This document shows positions 26,424-35,218 of a DNA stretch of 64,000 bases, piece by piece (within the stretch, counting starts at the first letter, position 1; each line of letters opens with the position of its first letter). The DNA is from Streptomyces sp. AM 2-1-1 (GTDB lineage: Bacteria > Actinomycetota > Actinomycetes > Streptomycetales > Streptomycetaceae): positions 2,728,001-2,792,000 of the forward strand of contig NZ_CP119147.1 in the NCBI RefSeq assembly GCF_029167645.1, written 5' to 3'. The position numbers and the translations under genes are program-made. The notes below the pieces were generated by a model, which had not been told where the DNA came from, did not search any database, and saw only the letters and a program-made list of their open reading frames with translations.

Positions 26424-27680
26424 ATGCCCGCAGACCTCGCCGTCATCGGACTCGGTCACCTCGGCCTGCCCCTCGCCCGAGCGGCGGTCGCCGCCGGCAT
26501 CGACACCCTCGGCTACGACACCGATCCCGGCCCGTACGCCGACCTCAGCGCCGGGCGCACCCCGGTCGAGGGCTCCCTCACCGCGTCCGAGGTCCGCCGG
26601 ATGCTCTCCCGGGGCTTCCGCCCCACCACCAACGCCACCGAACTCGGCCGGGTCCGCACCGCGGTGATCTGCTCCCCCACCCCCCAGCGGAGCGACCGCA
26701 CCGTCGACCTGACCGCCCTCGGCGACGCGGCCCGCGCCCTGGCGGCCCGGCTGCGCCCGCACACCACGGTGCTGCTGGAGTCGGCCGTACCGCCCGGCAC
26801 CACCGAGACCTTCCTGCGCGGGCTGCTCGAAGAGGGGTCCGGGCTCCGCGCGGGACGCGACTTCCACCTCGCCTGCTCCCCCGGCCGCCTGGACCCCGGC
26901 AACCGCACCCACACCTACGCGAGCACCCCGAAGGTCATCGGCGGTCTCACCCCTGCCTGCACCGAGTCCGCCGCCGCGTTCTACGGCCGGCTGACCGACA
27001 AGGTGGTACGGGCCAGGGGCCCGCGCGAGGCGGAGATGACCAAGGTGCTGGAGACAAACTTCCGGCACGTGAACATCGCCCTCGTCAACGAGATGGCGGT
27101 GCTCTGCCACGACCTCGGCGTCGACCTCTGGGACGTCATCCGGTGCGCCGAGACCAAGCCCTTCGGCTTCCAGGCGTTCCGCCCCGGCCCCGGCGTCGGC
27201 GGCCACGGCGTCGCCCTCGACCCCGGCACCGTCCCGGGCCACACCCCCGCCACCCCGCTTCGCCTGGTCGCCATGGCGCAGGAGATCAACGACCGCATGC
27301 CGAACTACGTCATCCGGCGCAGCGCCACCCTGCTCAACGAGCACGGCAAATCGGTGCGGGGCGCCCGCATCCTCCTGCTCGGCGTCACCTACAAACCGGA
27401 CAACGCCGACCAGGAGGCGGCACCGGCCCGCGAGATCGCGAGCCGGCTGACGGACCTGGGCGCCCAGATCGGCTACCACGACCCGCACGTCCTGGACTGG
27501 CGCGTCCGCGACGTCCCCGTCCCCCGGGCCGACTCGCTGTACGAGGCGGCGGCAGCGGCCGACCTGACGCTGCTCCTCCAGCACCACCGGACGTACGACC
27601 TCCAGGGCCTCGCGGTGAAGGCGCAGCTGCTCCTCGACACCCGGGGCGCCACCCCTGCGGGGGCCGCGCACCGGCTGTGA
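26424..27680 (+). CDS. UDP-glucose/GDP-mannose dehydrogenase family protein lacking the catalytic Cys
   Basis: A 418-residue protein with all three dehydrogenase regions: the N-terminal NAD-binding motif VIGLGHLGLPLA, the central helix with TKVLETNFRHVNIALVNEMA, and the C-terminal UDP-binding domain with LLLGVTYKPDNADQEAAPA. Family members oxidise a nucleotide sugar C6 alcohol twice using a Cys in the GGHC(I/L)P motif. Here that site reads GVGGHGVALDP, with Gly262 in place of Cys and Pro also lost. It should not work as a normal four-electron dehydrogenase. It may bind sugar nucleotide, epimerise, or act once. GGAAGGA lies 10 nt before the ATG at 26424. Confidence 0.85.
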   Translation: MPADLAVIGLGHLGLPLARAAVAAGIDTLGYDTDPGPYADLSAGRTPVEGSLTASEVRRMLSRGFRPTTNATELGRVRTAVICSPTPQRSDRTVDLTALGDAARALAARLRPHTTVLLESAVPPGTTETFLRGLLEEGSGLRAGRDFHLACSPGRLDPGNRTHTYASTPKVIGGLTPACTESAAAFYGRLTDKVVRARGPREAEMTKVLETNFRHVNIALVNEMAVLCHDLGVDLWDVIRCAETKPFGFQAFRPGPGVGGHGVALDPGTVPGHTPATPLRLVAMAQEINDRMPNYVIRRSATLLNEHGKSVRGARILLLGVTYKPDNADQEAAPAREIASRLTDLGAQIGYHDPHVLDWRVRDVPVPRADSLYEAAAAADLTLLLQHHRTYDLQGLAVKAQLLLDTRGATPAGAAHRL

Positions 27681-27830
27681 GGCGGAGGGAGCGGGTGCGG
27701 GCGGCAGAAGGGTCGGGATTTCACTGGGCGGTGTCGTAAGGGGCTGCTAGCCTGCGGCGTCACCTTTCGCACAGTCGTGCGCATCCGTCGCACACTCGTG
27801 CGCGCATTCGTCCCAGGGGGGATCTCCACC

Positions 27831-28514
27831 ATGAGCCAGCCCGTGCCGCCGTCCCACCAGCCCCAGCAGCCCGCCGACGGGCAGCCCGTCGCCGGCAACC
27901 CGTACGCGGCCGAGCAGCCCACGGCACCGACCACCGACGCTCCGCCGGCGCCTCCGCACGGCGCGCCGGCCGCCCCCGCCCCGGGCGCCCCCACCGGAAA
28001 CCCCTTCGCCGCCCAGCAGCCCGGAGCGCCGACCGGAAACCCGTTCGCGGGCGGTCAGCCGGGGCAGAACGGCCCGTTCCCCGGCGCGCCCTTCGCACCG
28101 GCGGCTCCGGCCCGCAACAACCTGGGCCTCGGCCTGCTCGGCGCCCTCGTCGCGGCCGTCGTCGCCGCCGGCCTCTACGGCGCGATCATCGGAGCCACCA
28201 AGCACGAGATCGGCTACGCGGCCATCGGTGTCGGCTTCGTCGTCGGCCTCGCCTCGGGCAAGCTCGGCGGCCGCAACCCGGTGCTGCCGGTGGTCAGCGC
28301 GGTCTTCGCCCTCGTCGCGGTCTACTTCGGCCAGCTGCTCGGCGAGGCGATGATCGCCGCCAAGGACCTTCCGGTCACCGTCTCGGAGCTGTTCTTCGAC
28401 CACTTCGCCCTGCTGAACGAGGCCTGGAAGGCCGATTTCGACTTCATGGGCCTCGTCTTCTTCGTGATCGCCGCGTTCGCCGCGTTCTCCGCCGCCAAGA
28501 AGGTCTCCGACTGA
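27831..28514 (+). CDS. Membrane protein with Pro/Gln/Gly-rich N-terminus
   Basis: A 227-residue protein. The first 95 residues are a disordered repeat region rich in Pro, Ala and Gln, including GAPTGNPFA twice. Then come four membrane helices at about 97-120, 122-140, 148-165 and 200-218, with KHEIGYAAIGVGFVVGLASGKLGG as the best-defined block. The ATG at 27831 has AGGGGGG about 10 nt upstream. I do not assign a family. It is followed by a strong terminator and stands alone. Confidence 0.75.
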   Translation: MSQPVPPSHQPQQPADGQPVAGNPYAAEQPTAPTTDAPPAPPHGAPAAPAPGAPTGNPFAAQQPGAPTGNPFAGGQPGQNGPFPGAPFAPAAPARNNLGLGLLGALVAAVVAAGLYGAIIGATKHEIGYAAIGVGFVVGLASGKLGGRNPVLPVVSAVFALVAVYFGQLLGEAMIAAKDLPVTVSELFFDHFALLNEAWKADFDFMGLVFFVIAAFAAFSAAKKVSD

Positions 28515-28529
28515 CCCGGCGGGCACGGC

Positions 28530-28567
28530 GAGGAGGGCCCCGACCATCTGCGGTCGGGGCCCTCCTC
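28530..28567. terminator. Bidirectional terminator between convergent genes
   Basis: GAGGAGGGCCCCGACC (28530-28545) pairs perfectly with GGTCGGGGCCCTCCTC (28552-28567) across a 6-nt loop. It separates the membrane protein gene from the convergent guaB3. Confidence 0.85.
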
Positions 28568-28587
28568 CGTGCGGATGCGGTGCGGGA

Positions 28588-29712
28588 TCAGCGGCGGTGC
28601 TGCGAGTCCGCCACGGTGACCTCGACGCGCTGGAACTCCTTGAGGTCGCTGTAGCCGGTCGTGGCCATCGCGCGGCGCAGGGCGCCGAAGATGTTCATCG
28701 AGCCGTCCGGGGTGTGCGACGGACCGGTCAGCACCTCCTCGGTCGTACCGACCGGACCCAGGTCCACCAGCTTGCCGCGCGGCACGTCCTCGTGGACGGC
28801 CTCCATGCCCCAGTGGCGGCCGCGGCCCGGAGCGTCGGTGGCGCGGGCCAGCGGGGAGCCCATCATGACAGCGTCCGCGCCGCAGGCGATGGCCTTCGGG
28901 AGGTCGCCGGACCAGCCGACGCCACCGTCCGCGATGACGTGCACGTACCGGCCGCCGGACTCGTCCATGTAGTCGCGGCGGGCACCCGCCACGTCCGCCA
29001 CCGCGGTCGCCATCGGCACCTGGATGCCGAAGACGTTGCGGGTGGTGTGGGCGGCGCCGCCGCCGAAGCCGACCAGCACACCCGCCGCGCCGGTGCGCAT
29101 CAGGTGCAGGGCGGCGGTGTACGTGGCGCAGCCGCCGACGATCACCGGGACGTCGAGCTCGTAGATGAACTGCTTGAGGTTGAGCGGCTCGGCGGCACCG
29201 GAGACGTGCTCGGCGGAGACGGTCGTGCCGCGGATGACGAAGATGTCCACCCCGGCGTCGACGACGGCCTTGGAGAACTGGGCGGTGCGCTGCGGCGAGA
29301 GCGCGGCGGCGGTGACGACACCGGAATCGCGCACCTCCTTGATGCGCTGCCCGATCAGCTCCTCCTGGATCGGCGCGGAGTAGATCTCCTGGAGGCGGCG
29401 GGTCGCGGACTCGACCGGCATCTCGGCGATCTCGTCGAGCAGCGGCTGCGGGTCCTCGTGGCGGGTCCAGAGACCTTCCAGGTTGAGGACGCCGAGTCCG
29501 CCGAGCTCACCGATGCGGATGGCGTGCTGGGGGGACACGACGGAGTCCATGGGAGCGGCCAGGAACGGCAGCTCGAAGCGGTAGGCGTCGATCTGCCAGG
29601 CGATCGAGACCTCCTTCGGGTCCCGGGTCCGGCGGCTCGGTACGACAGCGATGTCGTCGAATGCGTATGCCCGGCGGCCGCGCTTGCCGCGCCCGATCTC
29701 GATCTCAGTCAC
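28588..29712 (-). CDS. guaB3: GuaB3 family IMP dehydrogenase-related protein
   Basis: A 374-residue TIM-barrel protein of the IMP dehydrogenase/GMP reductase superfamily. It starts MTEIEIGRGKRGRRAYAFDDI and has FLAAPMDSVVS and a phosphate-binding ADGGVGWSGDLPKAIACGADAVM block. It lacks CBS domains. The catalytic loop, GSICTTR in GuaB, reads VGFGGGAAHTTRNVFG at about 214-229 with no Cys. The enzymatic role of the GuaB3 branch in actinobacteria is not settled as far as I know. It lies 143 nt downstream of guaB on the same strand and may be co-transcribed despite a hairpin between. Confidence 0.9.
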   Translation of the reverse strand: MTEIEIGRGKRGRRAYAFDDIAVVPSRRTRDPKEVSIAWQIDAYRFELPFLAAPMDSVVSPQHAIRIGELGGLGVLNLEGLWTRHEDPQPLLDEIAEMPVESATRRLQEIYSAPIQEELIGQRIKEVRDSGVVTAAALSPQRTAQFSKAVVDAGVDIFVIRGTTVSAEHVSGAAEPLNLKQFIYELDVPVIVGGCATYTAALHLMRTGAAGVLVGFGGGAAHTTRNVFGIQVPMATAVADVAGARRDYMDESGGRYVHVIADGGVGWSGDLPKAIACGADAVMMGSPLARATDAPGRGRHWGMEAVHEDVPRGKLVDLGPVGTTEEVLTGPSHTPDGSMNIFGALRRAMATTGYSDLKEFQRVEVTVADSQHRR

Positions 29713-29803
29713 GATGTGTGGCCTTTCCCTCTACGTCTGCGCTGACCAGTATCCCCGACACGTGTCGGAGGCGGCGTCCGGCCATGATCCGCCAGACACC
29801 GCT

Positions 29804-29835
29804 GAGGGGCGGCCCGGGAAACCCGGCCGCCCCTC
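29804..29835 (-). terminator. Hairpin after guaB
   Basis: GAGGGGCGGCCCGGG (29804-29818) and CCCGGCCGCCCCTC (29822-29835) form a stem with one bulged C and an AAA loop, just beyond the guaB stop on the reverse strand. Confidence 0.7.
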
Positions 29836-29855
29836 CCGCACCCCGTCGGTGGGTG

Positions 29856-31400
<1,545 letters not shown>

Positions 31401-31529
31401 CTAACGGCCTTCCGGGGTGTCTCATTCCACGAGCAAGATCACCCGCGCTTTCCGTAGCTTCCTACGGGGAGCCGGGCGCCGTGCGTGCCCGGGCCCGCTC
31501 CCGCCGGGCACCCACCGGTGAGGTGGGGA

Positions 31530-32195
31530 TCACTGCTCCGCGAGGGCCCGGAGCCGGCTGAGCGCGCGGTGCTGGGCGACGCGGACCGCGCCGGGGGACA
31601 TGCCCAGCATCTGTCCGGTCTCCTCGGCGGTCAGGCCGACCGCGACCCGCAGGACGAGCAGCTCGCGCTGGTTCTCCGGGAGGTTGGCGAGGAGCTTCTT
31701 GGCCCAGGCCGCGTCGCTGCTGAGCAGGGCGCGCTCCTCCGGGCCGAGGGAGTCGTCGGGGCGTTCGGGCATCTCGTCGGACGGGACGGCCGTGGAACCC
31801 GGGTGGCGCATCGCGGCGCGCTGCAGGTCGGCGACCTTGTGCCCGGCGATGGCGAAGACGAACGCCTCGAAGGGGCGGCCGGTGTCACGGTAGCGGGGCA
31901 GCGCCATGAGGACGGCGACGCACACCTCCTGCGCGAGGTCCTCGCCGAAGTGACGGGCGTCACCGGGCAGCCGGTTCAGCCGGGACCGGCAGTACCGCAG
32001 GGCGAGAGGGTGGACGAGGGCGAGCAGATCGTGGGTGGCCTGCGCGTCGCCGTCCACGGCCCGGTGCACCAGGGCAGCGATCACCGTCGTCTCGTCGTCA
32101 CGCATCGGACCATGGTGCCCCGGTGCCGACCGGTCCGCGTCATCGCGTTCCGAGTTGTGCACCGAAGCGTTACGAGCGGGTGCGCCGGATGTCAT
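31530..32195 (-). CDS. RNA polymerase sigma factor (SigD-like)
   Basis: A 221-residue sigma-70 family factor of the small, two-domain kind. Region 2 includes [46 protein letters not shown]. Region 4 has a helix-turn-helix [29 protein letters not shown]. The ATG at 32195 was chosen because GGGGAGG lies about 9 nt upstream; the Met at 32105 is an alternative that would remove a poorly conserved leader of 30 residues. Its position next to bldM resembles the sigD-bldM arrangement I remember from S. coelicolor. No anti-sigma factor gene is adjacent. Confidence 0.85.
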   Translation of the reverse strand: MTSGAPARNASVHNSERDDADRSAPGHHGPMRDDETTVIAALVHRAVDGDAQATHDLLALVHPLALRYCRSRLNRLPGDARHFGEDLAQEVCVAVLMALPRYRDTGRPFEAFVFAIAGHKVADLQRAAMRHPGSTAVPSDEMPERPDDSLGPEERALLSSDAAWAKKLLANLPENQRELLVLRVAVGLTAEETGQMLGMSPGAVRVAQHRALSRLRALAEQ

Positions 32196-32567
32196 GTCCT
32201 GCGCCCTCCCCTTCCGCTGGATCCGCTGGACCGAATCGTTCCCGAGGAACTCCACAGTTCAAGGATGCGTCATCGGCCGGGAAGCGTCACCCATCGCCTC
32301 CGCGACCGTTCCGCCACGGGTGGGCCGCCCCGTCCGCGCCGTCCGTGGCCCCGTCCGCGGGTCGGCGGACGGGGACGGCTCCGGCACGGGGGACGGTCAC
32401 GCCCAGAACCTGTCGGGTGGCCTCCGACCGGCCGGCCGCGCCCGGGCACGCACGCTTCCCACCGGGTCGAAAAGCCCTGATGGCTCCGGCTACGAGGCCG
32501 TCCCGGCGCCTCGGCCCCGTACGCACCCGACCGCGTCCACCACCCGGTCGGAGGGCGCCCGACAGTC
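32196..32567. other. 372-bp intergenic region between sigma factor and bldM
   Basis: Both neighbours are on the reverse strand. A hairpin (CCCCGTCCGC at 32349-32358 with GCGGACGGGG at 32365-32374) could terminate the bldM transcript. No coding frame or convincing promoter was identified. Confidence 0.5.
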
Positions 32568-33179
32568 TCAGCGCACCAGACCCCAGCGGAATCCGAGGGC
32601 CACCGCGTGGGCGCGGTCCGAGGCCCCGAGTTTCTTGAAGAGTCTGCGGGCGTGGGTCTTGACCGTGTCCTCGGAGAGGAAGAGCTCGCGCCCGATCTCC
32701 GCGTTGGATCGGCCGTGGCTCATGCCCTCGAGCACCTGGATCTCCCGCGCGGTGAGCGTGGGGGCCGCGCCCATCTCCGCGGACCGCAGCCGGCGCGGGG
32801 CGAGCCGCCACGTCGGATCGGCCAGCGCCTGGGTCACGGTGGCCCGCAGCTCGGCACGCGAGGCGTCCTTGTGCAGGTAGCCGCGGGCGCCGGCGGCGAC
32901 CGCGAGCGCGACCCCGTCCAGGTCCTCGGCAACCGTCAGCATGATGATCCGCGCCCCGGGGTCGGCGGAGAGCAGCCGCCGGACGGTCTCCACTCCCCCC
33001 AGGCCGGGCATGCGCACGTCCATCAGAATCAAATCCGAACGGTCGGCTCCCCAGCGGCGGAGGACTTCCTCGCCGTTGGCCGCCGTCGTCACTCGCTCGA
33101 CGCCGGGCACGGTCGCAACCGCACGACGGAGCGCCTCTCGGGCGAGCGGGGAGTCGTCGCAGACGAGGACGGATGTCAT
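32568..33179 (-). CDS. bldM: Developmental orphan response regulator BldM
   Basis: A 203-residue regulator that matches BldM as I remember it, from MTSVLVCDDSPLAREALRRA to HAVALGFRWGLVR. The receiver has Asp8-Asp9 and Asp54 (LILMDVRMP). The LuxR helix-turn-helix occupies about 140-200 (LTAREIQVLEGMSHGRSNAE). BldM controls aerial hyphae and sporulation genes as a homodimer or with WhiI, and no kinase is known to be needed. No kinase gene lies beside it. The ATG at 33179 begins the conserved protein; a long divergent control region separates it from the WhiB-like gene. Confidence 0.95.
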   Translation of the reverse strand: MTSVLVCDDSPLAREALRRAVATVPGVERVTTAANGEEVLRRWGADRSDLILMDVRMPGLGGVETVRRLLSADPGARIIMLTVAEDLDGVALAVAAGARGYLHKDASRAELRATVTQALADPTWRLAPRRLRSAEMGAAPTLTAREIQVLEGMSHGRSNAEIGRELFLSEDTVKTHARRLFKKLGASDRAHAVALGFRWGLVR

Positions 33180-33647
33180 GACCGTCCTCCGCAGCTGATG
33201 CGCGTCACCTTGAGCCTCCAGGCTGATACAAGTCGTCACCTGTGCGGTTGACCCCCTCGGACATGTGCCCGAGCCGGTTCGTCGCCAACCGCCTCCGCAC
33301 TCTCAACGATGGTCACTCGAAAGAGTTACGGGTCGGACCGTAGGGTTCGGCACTCTACGTGAAGGGCCGCACACGGAGCGGATCGGCGCGGGCCCTTCAC
33401 TCTTCAACCGAAACTTCACGGGTCGGCGTGCCCTATTTGGCGGCTTTTCTTCCCTTTTGCTGGTGTCTGTGACTAGATTCGCAATCAGTCATATTTACAT
33501 CTACTACGACCGTAGATGTGCGGTCGCGGCTCGGTCACTGAGGAACTGAGGAACCGAGGAACCGAGGATCGGCCACCGACGGACGACGACGGACTGCGAT
33601 TGCCGGGACGACGTCTCCGGCAGAGCACGGTTTCGAGGGGACAAGCA
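33180..33647. promoter_or_regulatory. 468-bp divergent control region, bldM and WhiB-like gene
   Basis: This AT-rich stretch (33420-33520) should hold the promoters of two developmental genes. ACATCTAC (33497-33504) and GTAGATGT (33512-33519) form a perfect inverted repeat with a 7-nt spacer. Downstream, an 8-bp unit close to GAGGAACC is repeated four times at 33540-33571 in what is probably the leader of the WhiB-like gene. GAGGGGACA before 33648 is its ribosome binding site. No protein is encoded. Confidence 0.6.
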
Positions 33648-34025
33648 ATGGCAGATTTCTCCCGCCTTCCCGGGCCCAACGCGGACCTGTGGGACTGGCA
33701 GCTGCTCGCGGCCTGCCGAGGGGTCGACAGCTCACTCTTCTTCCACCCCGAGGGCGAACGCGGAGCCGCCCGGAGCGCCCGCGAGACCTCGGCGAAAGAG
33801 GTGTGCATGCGCTGCCCGGTACGCGCCGAGTGCGCCGCCCACGCGCTGGCGGTGCGCGAGCCCTACGGCGTGTGGGGCGGCCTGACCGAGGACGAACGCG
33901 AGGAGTTGATGGGCCGGGCCCGCAACCGGCTGATCACGGCCGCGCACGCCGCCCCGCCCGCTGCGGCCGTGCACGCCGCCGCCGCGGACGACGCCGGCCC
34001 GGCCGACGGCGCGCATCAGGACTGA
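33648..34025 (+). CDS. WhiB-like iron-sulphur transcription factor
   Basis: A 125-residue Wbl protein. Four Cys (23, 53, 56 and 62) form the CX29CX2CX5C set that holds a [4Fe-4S] cluster, and GVWGG at 74-78 is the turn that contacts the principal sigma factor. A short basic patch (RARNRLITAAH) follows, then an Ala-rich tail. Wbl proteins act with a partner sigma factor rather than alone. The ATG at 33648 has GAGGGG about 7 nt upstream. Being divergent from bldM suggests a developmental or redox role; I do not name it with confidence. Confidence 0.92.
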   Translation: MADFSRLPGPNADLWDWQLLAACRGVDSSLFFHPEGERGAARSARETSAKEVCMRCPVRAECAAHALAVREPYGVWGGLTEDEREELMGRARNRLITAAHAAPPAAAVHAAAADDAGPADGAHQD

Positions 34026-34129
34026 CCCGCTCGCCGTCCCGTACCGCAGTAACGTTTCCGCAGTTCCGCGCCCACCCTCCGTGACCGGGCACCCGCACGG
34101 CTCGCACGGAAGGGCGCTCCGTCGTGCGT

Positions 34130-35020
34130 TCAGCGGGCCGCGGCCAGGGAGAGCTGGTCCAGGGTGGCCGCCACCGCCGGGACCCGCGCCAGGTCCGGCA
34201 GGGTCAGGGCCACGATCTCGCGCTCGATGGCCGGCTCCACCGTCACGGTCACGGCCCCCTTGGGGCGTACCGACTCGATCGCCAGTGCGGGCAGCACCGC
34301 CACGCCGAGACCGGCGCCGACCAGTCCGATCACGGCGGGGTAGTCGTCGGTGGCGAAGTCGATGCGCGGGGTGAAGCCGGACTCCTCGCACACTTCCACG
34401 AGCTGGCGGCGGCAGCGGGGGCAGCCGGCGATCCAGGGTTCGCCGGCGAGTTCGCCGATGCCGATCGCGTCCGTCCCGGCCAGCCGGTGGTCCTCGGGCA
34501 GCAGCCCGATCAGCCGGTCCGCGAGCAGCGGGCGGACCACCAGGTCGTCCCACTCCACGCCCGGGTCGCCGTACCGGAACGCCAGGGCGATGTCGCAGTC
34601 TCCGTCCCGGAGCATCTCCACCGATCGCGGCGGTTCCGCCTCCACCAGCGAGACCTGGGTGCCGGGGTGCTCGGCGCGCAGCGCGGCCAGCGCACTCGGG
34701 ACGAGGGTGGAGCTCCCACTGGGGAACGAGACGAGCCGCACCCGCCCCGCGCGCAGCCCGGCGATGGCGGCGACCTCCTCCTCGGCGGCGGTCAGCCCCG
34801 CGAGGATGCCGGAGGCGTGCCGCACGAGGGCCTCGCCCGCCTGCGTGAGCCGCATCTCCCGGCCGGTACGGATCAGCAGCGGCGTGCCGGCCGACGTTTC
34901 CAGCGCCTTCATCTGCTGGCTGATGGCCGGCTGGGTGAAGCCCAGTTCGCGGGCGGCGGCGGAGAACGAGCCGGTGGTGGCGACGGCGCGCAGGACACGG
35001 AGATGGCGGGCTTCGATCAC
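34130..35020 (-). CDS. LysR family transcriptional regulator
   Basis: A 296-residue LysR-type regulator. The N-terminal winged helix-turn-helix (residues 1-60) reads LRVLRAVATTGSFSAAARELGFTQPAISQQM. The effector-binding domain (about 90-290) includes RVRLVSFPSGSSTLVPSALAALRAEHPG and GIGELAGEPWIAGCPRCRRQL. It uses GTG at 35020 with GGAGAG directly upstream. Such genes usually control a divergent neighbour; here the divergent position holds only a short frame that stops (35073), beyond which the DUF262-HipA cassette begins. The original target may have been lost. Confidence 0.9.
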   Translation of the reverse strand: MIEARHLRVLRAVATTGSFSAAARELGFTQPAISQQMKALETSAGTPLLIRTGREMRLTQAGEALVRHASGILAGLTAAEEEVAAIAGLRAGRVRLVSFPSGSSTLVPSALAALRAEHPGTQVSLVEAEPPRSVEMLRDGDCDIALAFRYGDPGVEWDDLVVRPLLADRLIGLLPEDHRLAGTDAIGIGELAGEPWIAGCPRCRRQLVEVCEESGFTPRIDFATDDYPAVIGLVGAGLGVAVLPALAIESVRPKGAVTVTVEPAIEREIVALTLPDLARVPAVAATLDQLSLAAAR

Positions 35021-35218
35021 CTCTCCACCATAAGCGTCGCTTCTGAACGTCGCGAATAATGGGGAGGTGACTTTGAGTGCCGCAGCGCCGCCGCCTGCGA
35101 TCCACTGCGGACATACTCAATGGCTCGAAGTTCATGGATCGGCTCGGATGCCGCGTGAAAGGATCTGCTTGCCGCAGGCCACACGGTCGAGATGAGCGCA
35201 CATGCCCTGGAGACAGCT
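35021..35218 (+). promoter_or_regulatory. LysR-side promoter region and truncated frame before the DUF262 gene
   Basis: AAGCG-T-CGCTT at 35032-35042 is a small inverted repeat of the kind LysR regulators bind. A strong ribosome binding site, GGGGAGGTGA at 35061-35070, precedes a TTG at 35073 that opens a frame of about 40 codons (MSAAAPPPAIHCGHTQWL and on) with no recognisable domain before its stop near 35195. This looks like the 5' stub of a former divergent gene cut off by the incoming cassette. GGAGA at 35209-35213 serves the DUF262 gene. Confidence 0.45.

Noticed and set aside
33540..33571. Short repeats considered as a CRISPR array
   Set aside because: Units are 8 bp and contiguous with no spacers, and no cas genes are in the window.
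35073..35195. The short TTG frame as a HipB-like antitoxin
   Set aside because: About 40 codons with no helix-turn-helix pattern, rich in Pro and Arg, and separated from hipA by the DUF262 gene.
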